NCBI GenBank assembly: GCA_947498505.1
Contig: CANMKG010000001.1
Span: forward strand, 496,001 to 560,000
Direction: 5' to 3'
DNA: 64,000 bases
Source: an uncultured Maribacter sp.
GTDB lineage: Bacteria; Bacteroidota; Bacteroidia; Flavobacteriales; Flavobacteriaceae
Each line of letters begins with the position of its first letter. Within the stretch, counting starts at the first letter, position 1. This document shows positions 1 through 9,240 of this stretch, one piece after another. The notes below the pieces were generated by a model. It made no database searches and was not told where the DNA came from. It was given only the letters and a program-made list of their open reading frames with translations. Made by a program: the position numbers and the translations under genes.

Positions 1-2
1 AT

Positions 3-1925
3 GTTGATTCCATTTTTCTTGACGCCGTAAAAACTAATTTTCATGAGGTATTGCTCGATAAAAAAAAGGTTAAATTCACTAATGATGGTAAGAGAATTAT
101 AATTAAGAGAAAGTTTAAAAAAGGGAAAGCTTATAACCTTTCAATAAAATACTCCAATACTCCAGCACAAGCTGTTTATTTCATAGGTTGGCATCCTAGT
201 TCTCAGATTAATCAAATTTGGACACAAGGTCAAGGTAAATACACTAGCAATTGGTTACCGAGCCTAGATGATATGAACGACAAAATAGAGTTTGATCTTA
301 GTATTATTTTTAACAATAAGTATAAGGTTGTTGCAAACGGAAAGTTAATTTCTAAAAAGGAAAACAACACTTCAACAGTTTGGAATTATGATATGAAAAA
401 ACCAATGAGTAGCTATTTGCTGGCATTTGCCATTGGTGATTATGATAAAAAAGATGTAATATCTGCTAGTGGTATTCCTATGGAATTATATTATTATAAG
501 AATGATTCTAATAGGGTAGAGCCTACCTATAGATATTCTAGAGAAATTTTTGATTTTCTTGAGAATGAAATTCAAGTGCCATACCCATGGCAGAATTACA
601 AACAAATACCTGTTAGAGATTTTCTCTACGCAGGCATGGAAAATACCGGAACAACTATTTTTTCAGATGCTTATATGATAGATTCTGTTGCTTTTGACGA
701 CAAGAATTATGTTAATGTGAATGCGCATGAACTTGCACATCAATGGTTTGGAGATTTGGTAACAGAAAAAAATGCAAAGCATCACTGGTTACATGAAGGT
801 TTTGCTACCTATTACGCACTTTTGACTGAACGTGAAATTTTTGGAAAGGATTATTTTTTCTGGAAGTTGTATGACACTGCAATTCAATTAAATGATTATC
901 AAGGGCAAAACAAAGGAGAAGCATTAAATAATCCAAAAGCAAGTAGCCTTACTTTTTATGAAAAAGGAGCCTGGGCGTTACAAATGTTGAGAGATAAAGT
1001 AGGCGATAAAGCTTTTAAAATTGGAGTAAAAAATTATTTAGACAAACATCAATTGGGTAATGTTGTAATATCTGATTTTTTTAAGGAGGTTGAAAAAGCC
1101 AGTGGAACAAACTTATCTTATTTCAAAACCGCTTGGATTGAAGAAAAATTGTTTCCGACTCAAAGTGCTATAGAACAGTTAAAAAATTCTAATGCAGATA
1201 TTAAGCTCTTTTTAGAATTAAAAGAGGAAATGAGTTCTAGTTACACTTTTCTTCAAAAAGAAAAAAGACTTAAATATTATTGGAACAAAACAAAATCTGA
1301 AGAGGTAAAAGCCCGATTAATATTGGGTTATCCTAATATTCTATCTTTTGATATTCTTAAAAAGGCCCTTAATTCCAAAAGTAAAAAAATTAGAAGAGCT
1401 CTTGTAAATACAGGTTTGGCTCCCCCGACAGAATTAAAAGACGCTTATAAATCTTTATTAGAAGACGAGAGCTATTATACTATTGAAAGTGCTTTATATA
1501 TTTTATGGCAAGCATTTCCTAAAGAAAGAAATAAGTATTTGGAGATTACCAAAAACCATATTGGCATGCCAAATAAAAATGTACGATTGTTATGGTTAAC
1601 ATTGGCCTTACTAACGTCAGAGTACCAACCACAATTAAAAGAAACTTTTCACAATGAGCTCATAGGGTATACCGACAAAAAATACTCTTTTGAAGTTCGC
1701 CAAGGTGCTTTTCAATTTTTAAATCAAGTTTTTGGATTTACGGAACAAAATTTGAAGGATTTAGTTAATGCTTCAGTTCATCATTCTTGGCAGTTTAAAA
1801 AATCTTCAAGAAATTTACTAGAAGCTTTGTTAAAAGATGAAGAGCAGAAAAAGCGTCTTAAGGAAATTTTAAAAGACTTAAACGGTAAAGAATTTCAATT
1901 TTTAAATTCTAAATTAAACAATTAA
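3..1925 (+). CDS. M1 family metallopeptidase (aminopeptidase), 5' end outside window
   Basis: Zinc aminopeptidase of the M1 (gluzincin) family that removes N-terminal residues from peptides. The frame is open from base 3, so the gene begins upstream of the window and the first visible TTG (51) is not a real start. Counting from base 51, the substrate-binding GMEN motif is at residues 195-198 and the zinc motif HELAH at 226-230, with the third zinc ligand Glu at about 249 (LHEG). A helical C-terminal half follows, as is usual for the family. The missing part should hold a signal peptide and the start of the N-terminal beta domain. The stop codon overlaps the ATG of the patatin gene by one base (TAATG), which implies translational coupling. 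Family assignment is firm; the substrate is unknown. Confidence 0.93.
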   Translation, partial: VDSIFLDAVKTNFHEVLLDKKKVKFTNDGKRIIIKRKFKKGKAYNLSIKYSNTPAQAVYFIGWHPSSQINQIWTQGQGKYTSNWLPSLDDMNDKIEFDLSIIFNNKYKVVANGKLISKKENNTSTVWNYDMKKPMSSYLLAFAIGDYDKKDVISASGIPMELYYYKNDSNRVEPTYRYSREIFDFLENEIQVPYPWQNYKQIPVRDFLYAGMENTGTTIFSDAYMIDSVAFDDKNYVNVNAHELAHQWFGDLVTEKNAKHHWLHEGFATYYALLTEREIFGKDYFFWKLYDTAIQLNDYQGQNKGEALNNPKASSLTFYEKGAWALQMLRDKVGDKAFKIGVKNYLDKHQLGNVVISDFFKEVEKASGTNLSYFKTAWIEEKLFPTQSAIEQLKNSNADIKLFLELKEEMSSSYTFLQKEKRLKYYWNKTKSEEVKARLILGYPNILSFDILKKALNSKSKKIRRALVNTGLAPPTELKDAYKSLLEDESYYTIESALYILWQAFPKERNKYLEITKNHIGMPNKNVRLLWLTLALLTSEYQPQLKETFHNELIGYTDKKYSFEVRQGAFQFLNQVFGFTEQNLKDLVNASVHHSWQFKKSSRNLLEALLKDEEQKKRLKEILKDLNGKEFQFLNSKLNN

Positions 1926-2839
1926 TGCGCGCATTAGTAATATCAGGAGGAGGTAGTAAAGGAGCTTTTGCAGGAGGTGTGGCTCAGTATCTACTACAGG
2001 AGCTTAAATACGATTACGATATGTTTTTAGGCACTAGCACTGGAAGTCTTTTAATATCGCACCTTGCATTAAAAAAAATTGAAAAAATAAAGCAGATATA
2101 CACCTCGGTAGATCAAGATAGTATTTTTAGTAATTGCCCTTTTACCATACAGAAAAAACATGGTGTACATAACATTGGTATTAATCATTGGAACGTGCTT
2201 AAAAACTTTTACAAAGGCAAAAAAACCTTTGGAGAAAGTGACAATTTACTTAAGCTTATAAGAAATTCCATAACTCCAGAAGAGTTTAATGAAATTAAAT
2301 ATAGTGCAATTGATATTATTGTTACGGCATCCAACCTTTCCTTAAATCAAGTAGAGTATAAATCCATAAAGGATTATGAATATGATGATTTTTGTGAATG
2401 GATATGGATTTCCTGTAATTATACTCCATTCATGAGTTTGGTGAAAAAAAATAGCTGTGAATATGCTGATGGTGGGTTGGGTTCAATGGTTCCTATTGAA
2501 GAAGCTATAAAAAGAGGTGCAACAGAAGTAGATGCCATTGTATTGCAGACCGAAACAACTTTGGTAAACAGAATGCCATCTAGAAATGTATTCTCATTAT
2601 TAACTACAATGATGAGTTTTATTTTAGATAGAATAGAAGATCAAAATATAAAAATAGGAAAACACGTAGCGAGGCACAATAATGCTATAATTAACTTTTA
2701 TTACACCCCAACTGTTTTAACAACCAATTCGTTAATTTTTGATAGAGAAAAAATGGCAAGTTGGTGGAAAAGTGGGTTTAATTTTGCAAAGTATAAAAAC
2801 ACGCAACAAAATCAAATAGAACCTATTTCGGAAACCTAA
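1925..2839 (+). CDS. Patatin-like phospholipase
   Basis: Patatin-family serine lipid acyl hydrolase of 304 residues. The oxyanion-hole motif GGGSKG is at residues 8-13, the nucleophile elbow GTSTG at 36-40 (Ser38), and the dyad aspartate in a DGG motif at Asp182. All catalytic elements are intact. There is no signal peptide, so a cytoplasmic or membrane-peripheral location is likely. It overlaps the M1 peptidase stop by one base and probably shares its transcript. The gene ends five bases before the stop of the convergent downstream gene. The natural lipid substrate cannot be read from sequence. Confidence 0.9.
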   Translation: MRALVISGGGSKGAFAGGVAQYLLQELKYDYDMFLGTSTGSLLISHLALKKIEKIKQIYTSVDQDSIFSNCPFTIQKKHGVHNIGINHWNVLKNFYKGKKTFGESDNLLKLIRNSITPEEFNEIKYSAIDIIVTASNLSLNQVEYKSIKDYEYDDFCEWIWISCNYTPFMSLVKKNSCEYADGGLGSMVPIEEAIKRGATEVDAIVLQTETTLVNRMPSRNVFSLLTTMMSFILDRIEDQNIKIGKHVARHNNAIINFYYTPTVLTTNSLIFDREKMASWWKSGFNFAKYKNTQQNQIEPISET

Positions 2840-2843
2840 AATA

Positions 2844-3362
2844 TTACCAAAGCTCTCCGATTTCCTTTTTCACATATGCTAAAGCTGTTGCTGACGGAGA
2901 AGCTTTATCCATAGTTTCGTTTAAAACATCTTCACGTAACTTGTCAGCTGAATCGGTTTCGCTCATAGCCGCCTTACGTATCATTTGAATTGTAGCACTT
3001 TTTGCTGCTTTTATAACATTCCAGCAATCATCAGTCATATAAATTTGTTGCGACAAATTGTGCTCAAATTCCGTTTCAATACTTTGTATTAATAAGCTTT
3101 CGTACTTATTTTTATCTGAAGATTTTGGAGCAACACGCACTACCAAACTCGGAATAGCAATTCGTTCTAAAAATAAGGCCATACGTTCATAAGCTTGTAA
3201 ACGTATTGGTAACGTGTTTGTTTGAGAATCTTTATGTAATAAAAAACGTCGGCGACCTTCCTCATTATTAGTATGCATTCTAAAAAAATAAAAAGCTATT
3301 GCTCCTGTTACTACTGATGGTAATAAATATGCAAAAAGTTGAAAAATTTGGTCTCCAGTCAT
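2844..3362 (-). CDS. Conserved single-pass membrane protein, function unknown
   Basis: A 172-residue protein with one N-terminal membrane helix (about residues 8-27) and a basic stretch after it (EGRRRF), suggesting N-out/C-in topology with a soluble helical cytoplasmic domain. It has the look of a conserved Bacteroidota protein of unknown function, perhaps the DUF7935 type, but I cannot confirm that. It is transcribed alone, tail to tail with the patatin gene. No catalytic motif is visible. Confidence 0.7.
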   Translation of the reverse strand: MTGDQIFQLFAYLLPSVVTGAIAFYFFRMHTNNEEGRRRFLLHKDSQTNTLPIRLQAYERMALFLERIAIPSLVVRVAPKSSDKNKYESLLIQSIETEFEHNLSQQIYMTDDCWNVIKAAKSATIQMIRKAAMSETDSADKLREDVLNETMDKASPSATALAYVKKEIGELW

Positions 3363-3584
3363 TATTTCGGTTGGTTTTTGATTACTGAAAATTAAAACGG
3401 CTGTTTTTTGGAATTAGTATTTCAGCCGATATCATTTTACAATCAAAATTAGTATAACTGAAACATTGGAGTTAAACGATAAAAAAGTCCCTGATAGCTA
3501 GCATTTAGACGTAAAATCGATTAAAAACAAAGGTCATCAAGTTTTAGTCAAGTTATTTATTAGGCTTAATAACGACTCATATCT

Positions 3585-3592
3585 TAATTTTG
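3585..3592 (+). promoter_or_regulatory. Candidate -7 element TAATTTTG upstream of the agarase gene
   Basis: TAATTTTG fits the Bacteroidota -7 consensus TAnnTTTG and lies about 80 bases before the agarase ATG. No clear -33 TTG is seen at the right spacing, so the call is weak. The rest of the 311-base gap (3363-3673) shows nothing else I can name. Confidence 0.3.
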
Positions 3593-3673
3593 AAGGTATA
3601 TAATTGTAAATGTGTTAAAAAACAACACTTACGATTGCGATATTTTAAATTATATGTTTAAGTAAATATTTTT

Positions 3674-4732
3674 ATGAAAAAGGTAATTTTATTTTTAGTT
3701 TTAAGTATAACTATACAATCATGTTCTAGTTCAAGTAAAGAAATAGAAGAAGAGACCAAACCCGATAGCGAAATTCCAGAGGTAGAGCCTGAACCTGAAC
3801 CTGAACCAGAGCCAACTACCGATTGGAAAGCCATTCCCGTACCAGCTAATCCTGGTGATGGAAAGTCATGGGAATTTCAAGAAGATTTTTCTGATGATTT
3901 TAACTATGTATTTGAACCAGTTACAACATTGACAACTTTTGGAAATAAGTGGACAAACTTTTATCACAATACATGGCAAGGTCCAGGACCAACTACTTGG
4001 AAACATGAGAATATAAGAGTGAGTGATGGTGAGCTTTTAATCCATGCATCAAGGGTTGATGGAGAAACTAAACAGTTTAATTCGGGCAATCAGTCCTACA
4101 ACATGGCAGTAACCAGATTGGGCTGTGTTACATCATCCAAGAGAGTACAATATCCGGTTTTTGTGGAAGCTCGTGTTAAAATAGCAAATGCATTTTTTGC
4201 TTCTAATGTTTGGATGCTTAGTCCTGATGATACTCAAGAAATAGATATTTTGGAATCTTATGGAGCACAAAACACTAGAAATGATCAAGAATGGTTTAGT
4301 CAGCGATTACATATAAGTCATCATGTTTTTATAAGAGACCCTTTTCAAGACTACCAACCAAAAGACGACAGTACTTGGTATGCTGGTACCGAACCAACTT
4401 TATGGTCTAATGAGTGGTTACGAATTGGAGTGTATTGGAAAAGCCCAACAGAACTTGAGTACTACTTAAACGGAGAACTTATTAAAACTATGGAAAGCTT
4501 AGATAACGTAGGAGGGAAGGATGGTATTGATCCATTAAATTATACATCTCCAACCGGAAATAGTGAGGATAGAACTGGTCTTAGTAAAGAAATGGATATT
4601 ATTATTAATGCCGAAGTACAAAACTGGAATGCTGCAGCAGGGAGAACGCCAACTGATGAAGAGCTCTTAAATGAAGATGATCATACCTTTAGAGTGGACT
4701 GGATTCGTATATTTAAACCAGTAGACAATTAA
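3674..4732 (+). CDS. agaB: GH16 beta-agarase lipoprotein (AgaB-like)
   Basis: Endo-acting beta-agarase of glycoside hydrolase family 16, cleaving beta-1,4 linkages of agarose from red algae. The lipoprotein signal ends at Cys17 (IQSC). The SSSSKEIEEE stretch after it resembles a surface-export signal, followed by a Pro-Glu repeat linker (about 36-47). The catalytic domain carries the beta-bulge motif EIDILE with nucleophile Glu189 and acid/base Glu194. The downstream block HISHHVFIRDPFQDYQPK and the C-terminal FRVDWIRIFKPV match my recollection of Zobellia galactanivorans AgaB very closely. It is probably anchored on the cell surface. There is no SusC/SusD pair or sulfatase beside it. A porphyranase specificity is possible but less likely. 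Confidence 0.92.
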   Translation: MKKVILFLVLSITIQSCSSSSKEIEEETKPDSEIPEVEPEPEPEPEPTTDWKAIPVPANPGDGKSWEFQEDFSDDFNYVFEPVTTLTTFGNKWTNFYHNTWQGPGPTTWKHENIRVSDGELLIHASRVDGETKQFNSGNQSYNMAVTRLGCVTSSKRVQYPVFVEARVKIANAFFASNVWMLSPDDTQEIDILESYGAQNTRNDQEWFSQRLHISHHVFIRDPFQDYQPKDDSTWYAGTEPTLWSNEWLRIGVYWKSPTELEYYLNGELIKTMESLDNVGGKDGIDPLNYTSPTGNSEDRTGLSKEMDIIINAEVQNWNAAAGRTPTDEELLNEDDHTFRVDWIRIFKPVDN

Positions 4733-4754
4733 CATAATCTTTTATCTACTTATA

Positions 4755-4786
4755 AAAAAACGGCTATAATATTATAGCCGTTTTTT
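4755..4786. terminator. Bidirectional intrinsic terminator
   Basis: A perfect 16-base-arm palindrome: AAAAAACGGCTATAAT followed directly by its reverse complement. The A-run on one side and T-run on the other make it work in both directions. It lies between the convergent agarase and OmpA-like genes. Confidence 0.9.
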
Positions 4787-4809
4787 GTGCTTTGTTAGTA
4801 ATAACAACC

Positions 4810-5586
4810 TTAATTTCCATTTTTTATCTGGTCACGAAGCGCCGTATAAAAACGCTCATAATCTGGGTGCAGTTTTAAGCTTATACCTTCTTTAAAACCT
4901 CCGTCTTTTGCCTTTGAAACAATTCGTTTCGGAGCAATTTTAAACTGTTGTAAAAGAGCTGAAGAAACAGCTGCGGCTTGTTGGTTAGAAACATGAAACT
5001 CACCAGTCATACTAAGTCCTTCAACGGTAATTCCCATTTTAGGATTAGCCTTTAATACATTGGCTACTTTTTCAAGCCATGTAATTCCTGTTTCAGAAAT
5101 GGTATTACCTGTATCATTTCCAAAAACCGTAGTTAAACTATTGGAAATTATTACCGTACCTCCATCTACTTTTATTTTGGCATCATCACCTAAAACTTGC
5201 TTTGCTCTGGTAAGTAAAACTACCGCTGTAGAATCGTTTATACTAATACCATCATTTATAAGTTTTAATTGACTCTCTTTTTCTTCTAATTGTGCTAAAG
5301 CTCTGTTTACGTTTTCAGAATTCTTGTTAGAAACTTGAGCAAAATTATTTAAACTTTTTAATAGGGTTGCGTTTGCATTTTGTAACTCTAAAACCTGGGA
5401 TTCATAAGATTCAGCTTTAGCCGAACTTAAACTTGATTTTTTTCTTACATCAGCTAACTGAGTAGTCGTAGTATCCAATGCTGTTCGTAGGCGTTCTACT
5501 TCTTCTAGAAGGTCTCTTCTTGATTGTGCTTGCATATTTCCGAAAGCGATAAACAAAACAAAAAGTATTACGTAATTTCTATTCAT
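4810..5586 (-). CDS. OmpA-like periplasmic/outer-membrane protein with coiled coil
   Basis: Predicted exported protein of 258 residues. I chose the ATG at 5586 because it starts a clean signal peptide (MNRNYVILFVLFIAF...QAQ). A longer reading from 5625 would put 13 extra residues before it. A long coiled coil rich in Leu, Glu and Gln (about residues 25-115) precedes an OmpA-C-like alpha/beta domain. That domain would bind peptidoglycan and contains the NQQAAAVSSALL helix and a GFKEGI loop in place of the usual N..R..RV-type residues. It may act as a tether between envelope layers. Peptidoglycan binding is inferred and the key residues look divergent. Confidence 0.7.
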   Translation of the reverse strand: MNRNYVILFVLFIAFGNMQAQSRRDLLEEVERLRTALDTTTTQLADVRKKSSLSSAKAESYESQVLELQNANATLLKSLNNFAQVSNKNSENVNRALAQLEEKESQLKLINDGISINDSTAVVLLTRAKQVLGDDAKIKVDGGTVIISNSLTTVFGNDTGNTISETGITWLEKVANVLKANPKMGITVEGLSMTGEFHVSNQQAAAVSSALLQQFKIAPKRIVSKAKDGGFKEGISLKLHPDYERFYTALRDQIKNGN

Positions 5587-5633
5587 ATTATAGGGATATT
5601 TATATGATGGCAAAGATAATAGCAAATTATAAA

Positions 5634-7202
5634 CTAGCTATCTTTATTAGTATTTCCTCCTAAATATTCACATTCATATAGTTTATGAACATCAGAAAAC
5701 GCTACCTCAGTCTTATGATATCCATAAGTAGACGCTAAACTTTTGTTCAGCTTAGAATCATCTACATTTACTTGAACGTCTTCCATAGTAAATTGACATG
5801 GATGTTCGTAACCTGCTGCATGCGTAATCTCCAAAAACTCCTTTCTAAACGTTTTAAAATATTGTGCCAGTCTATCTGCTTTTAAAGGCACTTCAATTCC
5901 TTTTTGCAACCACTTACTTTGTGTCGCAATTCCTGCTGGGCATCTGTTTGTATGGCATATTTGTGCTTGTATGCAGCCTATACTCATCATTGCCTCGCGG
6001 GCAACATTTATACAGTCTACCCCCATAGCAAAAGCCATTGCCGCTTTAGCAGGAAAACCAAGCTTGCCGCTACCTATAAAAACAATTCTATCTGTCAGCT
6101 GTTTATCTAAAAAAACTTTATACAAACTAGAAAAACCATACACCCAAGGTAAAGAAACATGATCCGCAAAACTTGGCGGTGCAGCTCCTGTTCCGCCTTC
6201 ACCACCATCAACAGTAATAAAATCAGGTCCTTTACCTGTTTTAATCATTAATTCTGCTAATTCCTTCCATTGGTCTAACTTTCCAACTGCGCCTTTTATA
6301 CCAACTGGAAGTCCAGTTTGCTCTGCTATGTCTTCAATTAGTTGCATTAATTCTGGAATGGAGTTAAACGCTTTATGTGTAGATGGAGACAAAACATCTT
6401 TACCAACCTCAACACCCCTTATTTTGGCTATTTCTGGAGTAATTTTTGCTCCGGGTAAGACACCTCCTTTACCTGGTTTTGCTCCTTGTGAAAGTTTAAT
6501 TTCAACAGCCTTTATACATGGATTTTCATCAACTAAGATTTTTAATTTTTCCATAGAAAAATTACCATCCTTACTTCGTACGCCAAAGTACCCTGTTCCA
6601 AAATGAAATACCGCATCGCCTCCTTTTTTATGATAGGGAGAAAGTCCTCCTTCTCCTGTATTATGGTAGGCAGCTGCTTTTTCCACACCTTTGTTTAGCG
6701 CTTCAACAGCAGCAGCGGATAATGAACCAAAACTCATGGCAGAAACATTTATAACGGATGCAGGCCTATAAGGCTTTCTTCTTTTGTTATACTCACCAAT
6801 TATTTTAGCACATGGCAAAAAAGTTTTATCTATAGCGTTTGGGTGATTCTCAGAAACTTTATACGCCATCATTTGATTTTTTATAAAAACGTGCTGATGC
6901 GCATAAATATCTCTGTCTGTACCAAAACCTTCATAGTTATTTTCATTTTTGGCAGATGCATAAATCCATCCTCGCTCAATTCTATTAAAAGGAAGTTCTT
7001 CTCTATTGTTGGCAACAAAGTATTGTCTCATTTCGGGACCAATACTCTCCAACCAATAGCGTAAATGACCTATTACAGGAAAATTATGGCTAATCGTATG
7101 TGCCTTTTGAAAAAATACATCTCTAATGGCTACAATCAATACTATTATTATAACCCACAGCCACCATTGTATACCAGAGATAAATTCTAAAACGGAATTC
7201 AT
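5634..7202 (-). CDS. Membrane-anchored FMN-binding glutamate synthase-like protein
   Basis: A 522-residue protein made of one N-terminal membrane helix (about residues 12-25) followed by the FMN/Fe-S synthase domain of glutamate synthase. Visible signatures are KLSQGAKPGKGG, the FMN-site segment DFITVDGGEGGTGAAPP, and a cysteine cluster CHTNRCPAGIATQ that would bind an iron-sulfur cluster. There is no glutaminase domain and no partner GltD gene nearby, so glutamate synthesis from glutamine is not assured. This stand-alone form is common in Bacteroidota and proteobacteria, with an unproven role. It is followed 31 bases upstream on the same strand by the amidohydrolase gene and may be cotranscribed with it. 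Confidence 0.85.
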   Translation of the reverse strand: MNSVLEFISGIQWWLWVIIIVLIVAIRDVFFQKAHTISHNFPVIGHLRYWLESIGPEMRQYFVANNREELPFNRIERGWIYASAKNENNYEGFGTDRDIYAHQHVFIKNQMMAYKVSENHPNAIDKTFLPCAKIIGEYNKRRKPYRPASVINVSAMSFGSLSAAAVEALNKGVEKAAAYHNTGEGGLSPYHKKGGDAVFHFGTGYFGVRSKDGNFSMEKLKILVDENPCIKAVEIKLSQGAKPGKGGVLPGAKITPEIAKIRGVEVGKDVLSPSTHKAFNSIPELMQLIEDIAEQTGLPVGIKGAVGKLDQWKELAELMIKTGKGPDFITVDGGEGGTGAAPPSFADHVSLPWVYGFSSLYKVFLDKQLTDRIVFIGSGKLGFPAKAAMAFAMGVDCINVAREAMMSIGCIQAQICHTNRCPAGIATQSKWLQKGIEVPLKADRLAQYFKTFRKEFLEITHAAGYEHPCQFTMEDVQVNVDDSKLNKSLASTYGYHKTEVAFSDVHKLYECEYLGGNTNKDS

Positions 7203-7233
7203 AAACAGAACTATATTACTTAATAAACTTTTA

Positions 7234-8508
7234 CTATTGATTTAAAAAATCTAAACTTAATTCACTTAAAGTTTTTACCCCCAAAAGTAATCCACTATCA
7301 TCAATTTTAAAATCTGGAGTATGATGAGGATAGGGGACTTTGTTTCCGGGTGTCATTCCTCCCAGGAAAAAATAAAAACCAGGAACTTCTCTTTGGAAAT
7401 ATGAAAAATCTTCAGCACCAGTAATTGCTTTTTGAGTTTGAACATTATTTAGACCTGCCACACGTTGCATTGTTGGCAACATTTTAACAACTAAATCAGG
7501 GTCGTTGTAAGTAATATCAGTAGTTTCCTTTATTTCAATTGTAGCTTCACCTCCGTAGGTTTTAGCTATTCCAGCTACCATTTCTTCCATGCGTTTATTT
7601 ATGTGGTCTTTCATTCCATAATCTAACGTTCTTATTGTACCAATCATTTCAGCGCTTTCAGGAATTATATTATAGCGAACACCACTGGTAATTTTACCAA
7701 CGGTTATTACTGCAGCTTCATTAGTTAAATTAGCCTCTCTACTTATAATAGTTTGAAGTCCATCAATAATTTTAGCACTAATTAAAATAGGATCTACACC
7801 AGACCATGGCTGAGAACCATGACTTTGTTTTCCTTTAACCTTTATGGTAAAACTCTGTGCTGCGGCCATTGTACCACCAGATTTATACCTAATTACTCCA
7901 ACGGGGGTTTGTGAATTAATATGTAAACCAAAAATGGCGTCAACATCAGGGTTTTTAAGTACACCTTCTTTAACCATCAATAAAGCACCTCCTTCTTCAC
8001 CTTCTGGAGGACCTTCTTCAGCTGGTTGAAAAATAAACTTTATAGTCCCTTTTATTTTATCTTTATTTTTTGATAATACTTCTGCGACTCCCATTAAAAT
8101 TGCAATATGCGTATCATGACCGCATGCATGCATAACACCAACATTTTCACCACCAAATTCAGTAACAACTTCAGATTTAAAAGATAAATCGTTACGTTCC
8201 GTAACTGGTAATGCATCAATATCGGCTCTAAGTGCGACTACTTTTCCCGGTTGATTTCCTTTTAATAATGCAACCACACCAGTATGTGCAATTCCCGTTT
8301 GCACCTCCATACCTAATTCTTTTAAATGCTTGGCTATTTTTTCTGCAGTTTTAAACTCTCTGTTACTCAGTTCCGGATACTGATGAAAATGCCTTCTCCA
8401 TTCTATTACTTTTTCTTCTATTACATCATAATATTTTTTACTTATTTGATTTTGAGCGGATAGCGAAAAGCAAATAGTAAATACTATCAACGTTAAAATT
8501 TTATTCAT
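7234..8508 (-). CDS. Secreted M20D amidohydrolase
   Basis: Zinc-dependent amidohydrolase of peptidase family M20D, the group of hippurate and IAA-amino-acid hydrolases that split N-acyl amino acids. Residues 1-19 form a signal peptide ending SAQ, so it acts in the periplasm or outside the cell. Metal-site motifs are HACGHDTH (Cys129, His131), the general-base pair in QPAEEG (Glu164-165), GLHIN, and the C-terminal PHHTPDF. A dimerisation domain sits between them. It lies 14 bases downstream of the DsrE-like gene on the same strand, so the two are probably one operon. The exact substrate is unknown. Confidence 0.92.
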   Translation of the reverse strand: MNKILTLIVFTICFSLSAQNQISKKYYDVIEEKVIEWRRHFHQYPELSNREFKTAEKIAKHLKELGMEVQTGIAHTGVVALLKGNQPGKVVALRADIDALPVTERNDLSFKSEVVTEFGGENVGVMHACGHDTHIAILMGVAEVLSKNKDKIKGTIKFIFQPAEEGPPEGEEGGALLMVKEGVLKNPDVDAIFGLHINSQTPVGVIRYKSGGTMAAAQSFTIKVKGKQSHGSQPWSGVDPILISAKIIDGLQTIISREANLTNEAAVITVGKITSGVRYNIIPESAEMIGTIRTLDYGMKDHINKRMEEMVAGIAKTYGGEATIEIKETTDITYNDPDLVVKMLPTMQRVAGLNNVQTQKAITGAEDFSYFQREVPGFYFFLGGMTPGNKVPYPHHTPDFKIDDSGLLLGVKTLSELSLDFLNQ

Positions 8509-8522
8509 CTTTTCTGTTTTTA

Positions 8523-9068
8523 TTAAAAATTAATTAGTCTATAATTTTTATTTTGTAGTTGGACAAGTGCGGTCATTGCTGATATAGAAAGTTTAACTCC
8601 TGGGATAAGTTCTTCCTTTTTTATTCCTTGATATGTTGCTGACTGTCCACATAAAATAATTTGAACATCAGCTCCCAATAAAGCTTTATTTAGTGCTAAA
8701 TTAGGATTTAATATCCCATGTTTTTTCTGATAAGCCTTATTATTTAAAACATCTTTAACTGACCTCCCATGCAAAACTATAGCTACTTTCATTTTTTCCA
8801 CGGGAATACCATTTTGAGCATGCAGGTTCAAGAAACGCGCTGCAGTCTCAATCCATTTATTCATAACATTTTTTTTCTCAGGACTTTTTGCTACGTCAAA
8901 AACTACATGAAAATTCTGCGAAGCATCTACTTTATAATCAGCATTTTTAACTGAAAATACTTTTCCAAAATTCTTTATTATTGGCCCCGCTTTTGTTGTT
9001 TGACCGAAACTAGTCATGGTAAAAAACAAACATGATACTAAAAGAATGCAGAATTTATATGTTTTCAT
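8523..9068 (-). CDS. Exported DsrE/DsrF-like protein
   Basis: A 181-residue protein with a signal peptide (MKTYKFCILLVSCLFFT..., cut near SFGQ) and a DsrE-type alpha/beta domain. The ATG at 9068 is preferred over an upstream TTG at 9074, because the signal peptide begins MKTY. A single cysteine sits in the segment ILCGQSATYQG, the place where sulfur-relay DsrE proteins carry their active cysteine. It probably binds or transfers sulfur in the periplasm, which is inference from the fold. It precedes the M20D amidohydrolase gene by 14 bases. Confidence 0.78.
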   Translation of the reverse strand: MKTYKFCILLVSCLFFTMTSFGQTTKAGPIIKNFGKVFSVKNADYKVDASQNFHVVFDVAKSPEKKNVMNKWIETAARFLNLHAQNGIPVEKMKVAIVLHGRSVKDVLNNKAYQKKHGILNPNLALNKALLGADVQIILCGQSATYQGIKKEELIPGVKLSISAMTALVQLQNKNYRLINF

Positions 9069-9240
9069 AATCAAAAAATAATATTATAATGAATAAGCTT
9101 ATAAATATATTCAAATTGAAAAGATATTCAGTTTTATGTTTACGATTTCTATAAACCTTTATTTGTTCATAATTATTAAAAGGCATGTTATTTAAACATT
9201 TTATTTATGGCTAAATTCACACTTTAAAAATGGTAAGGAA

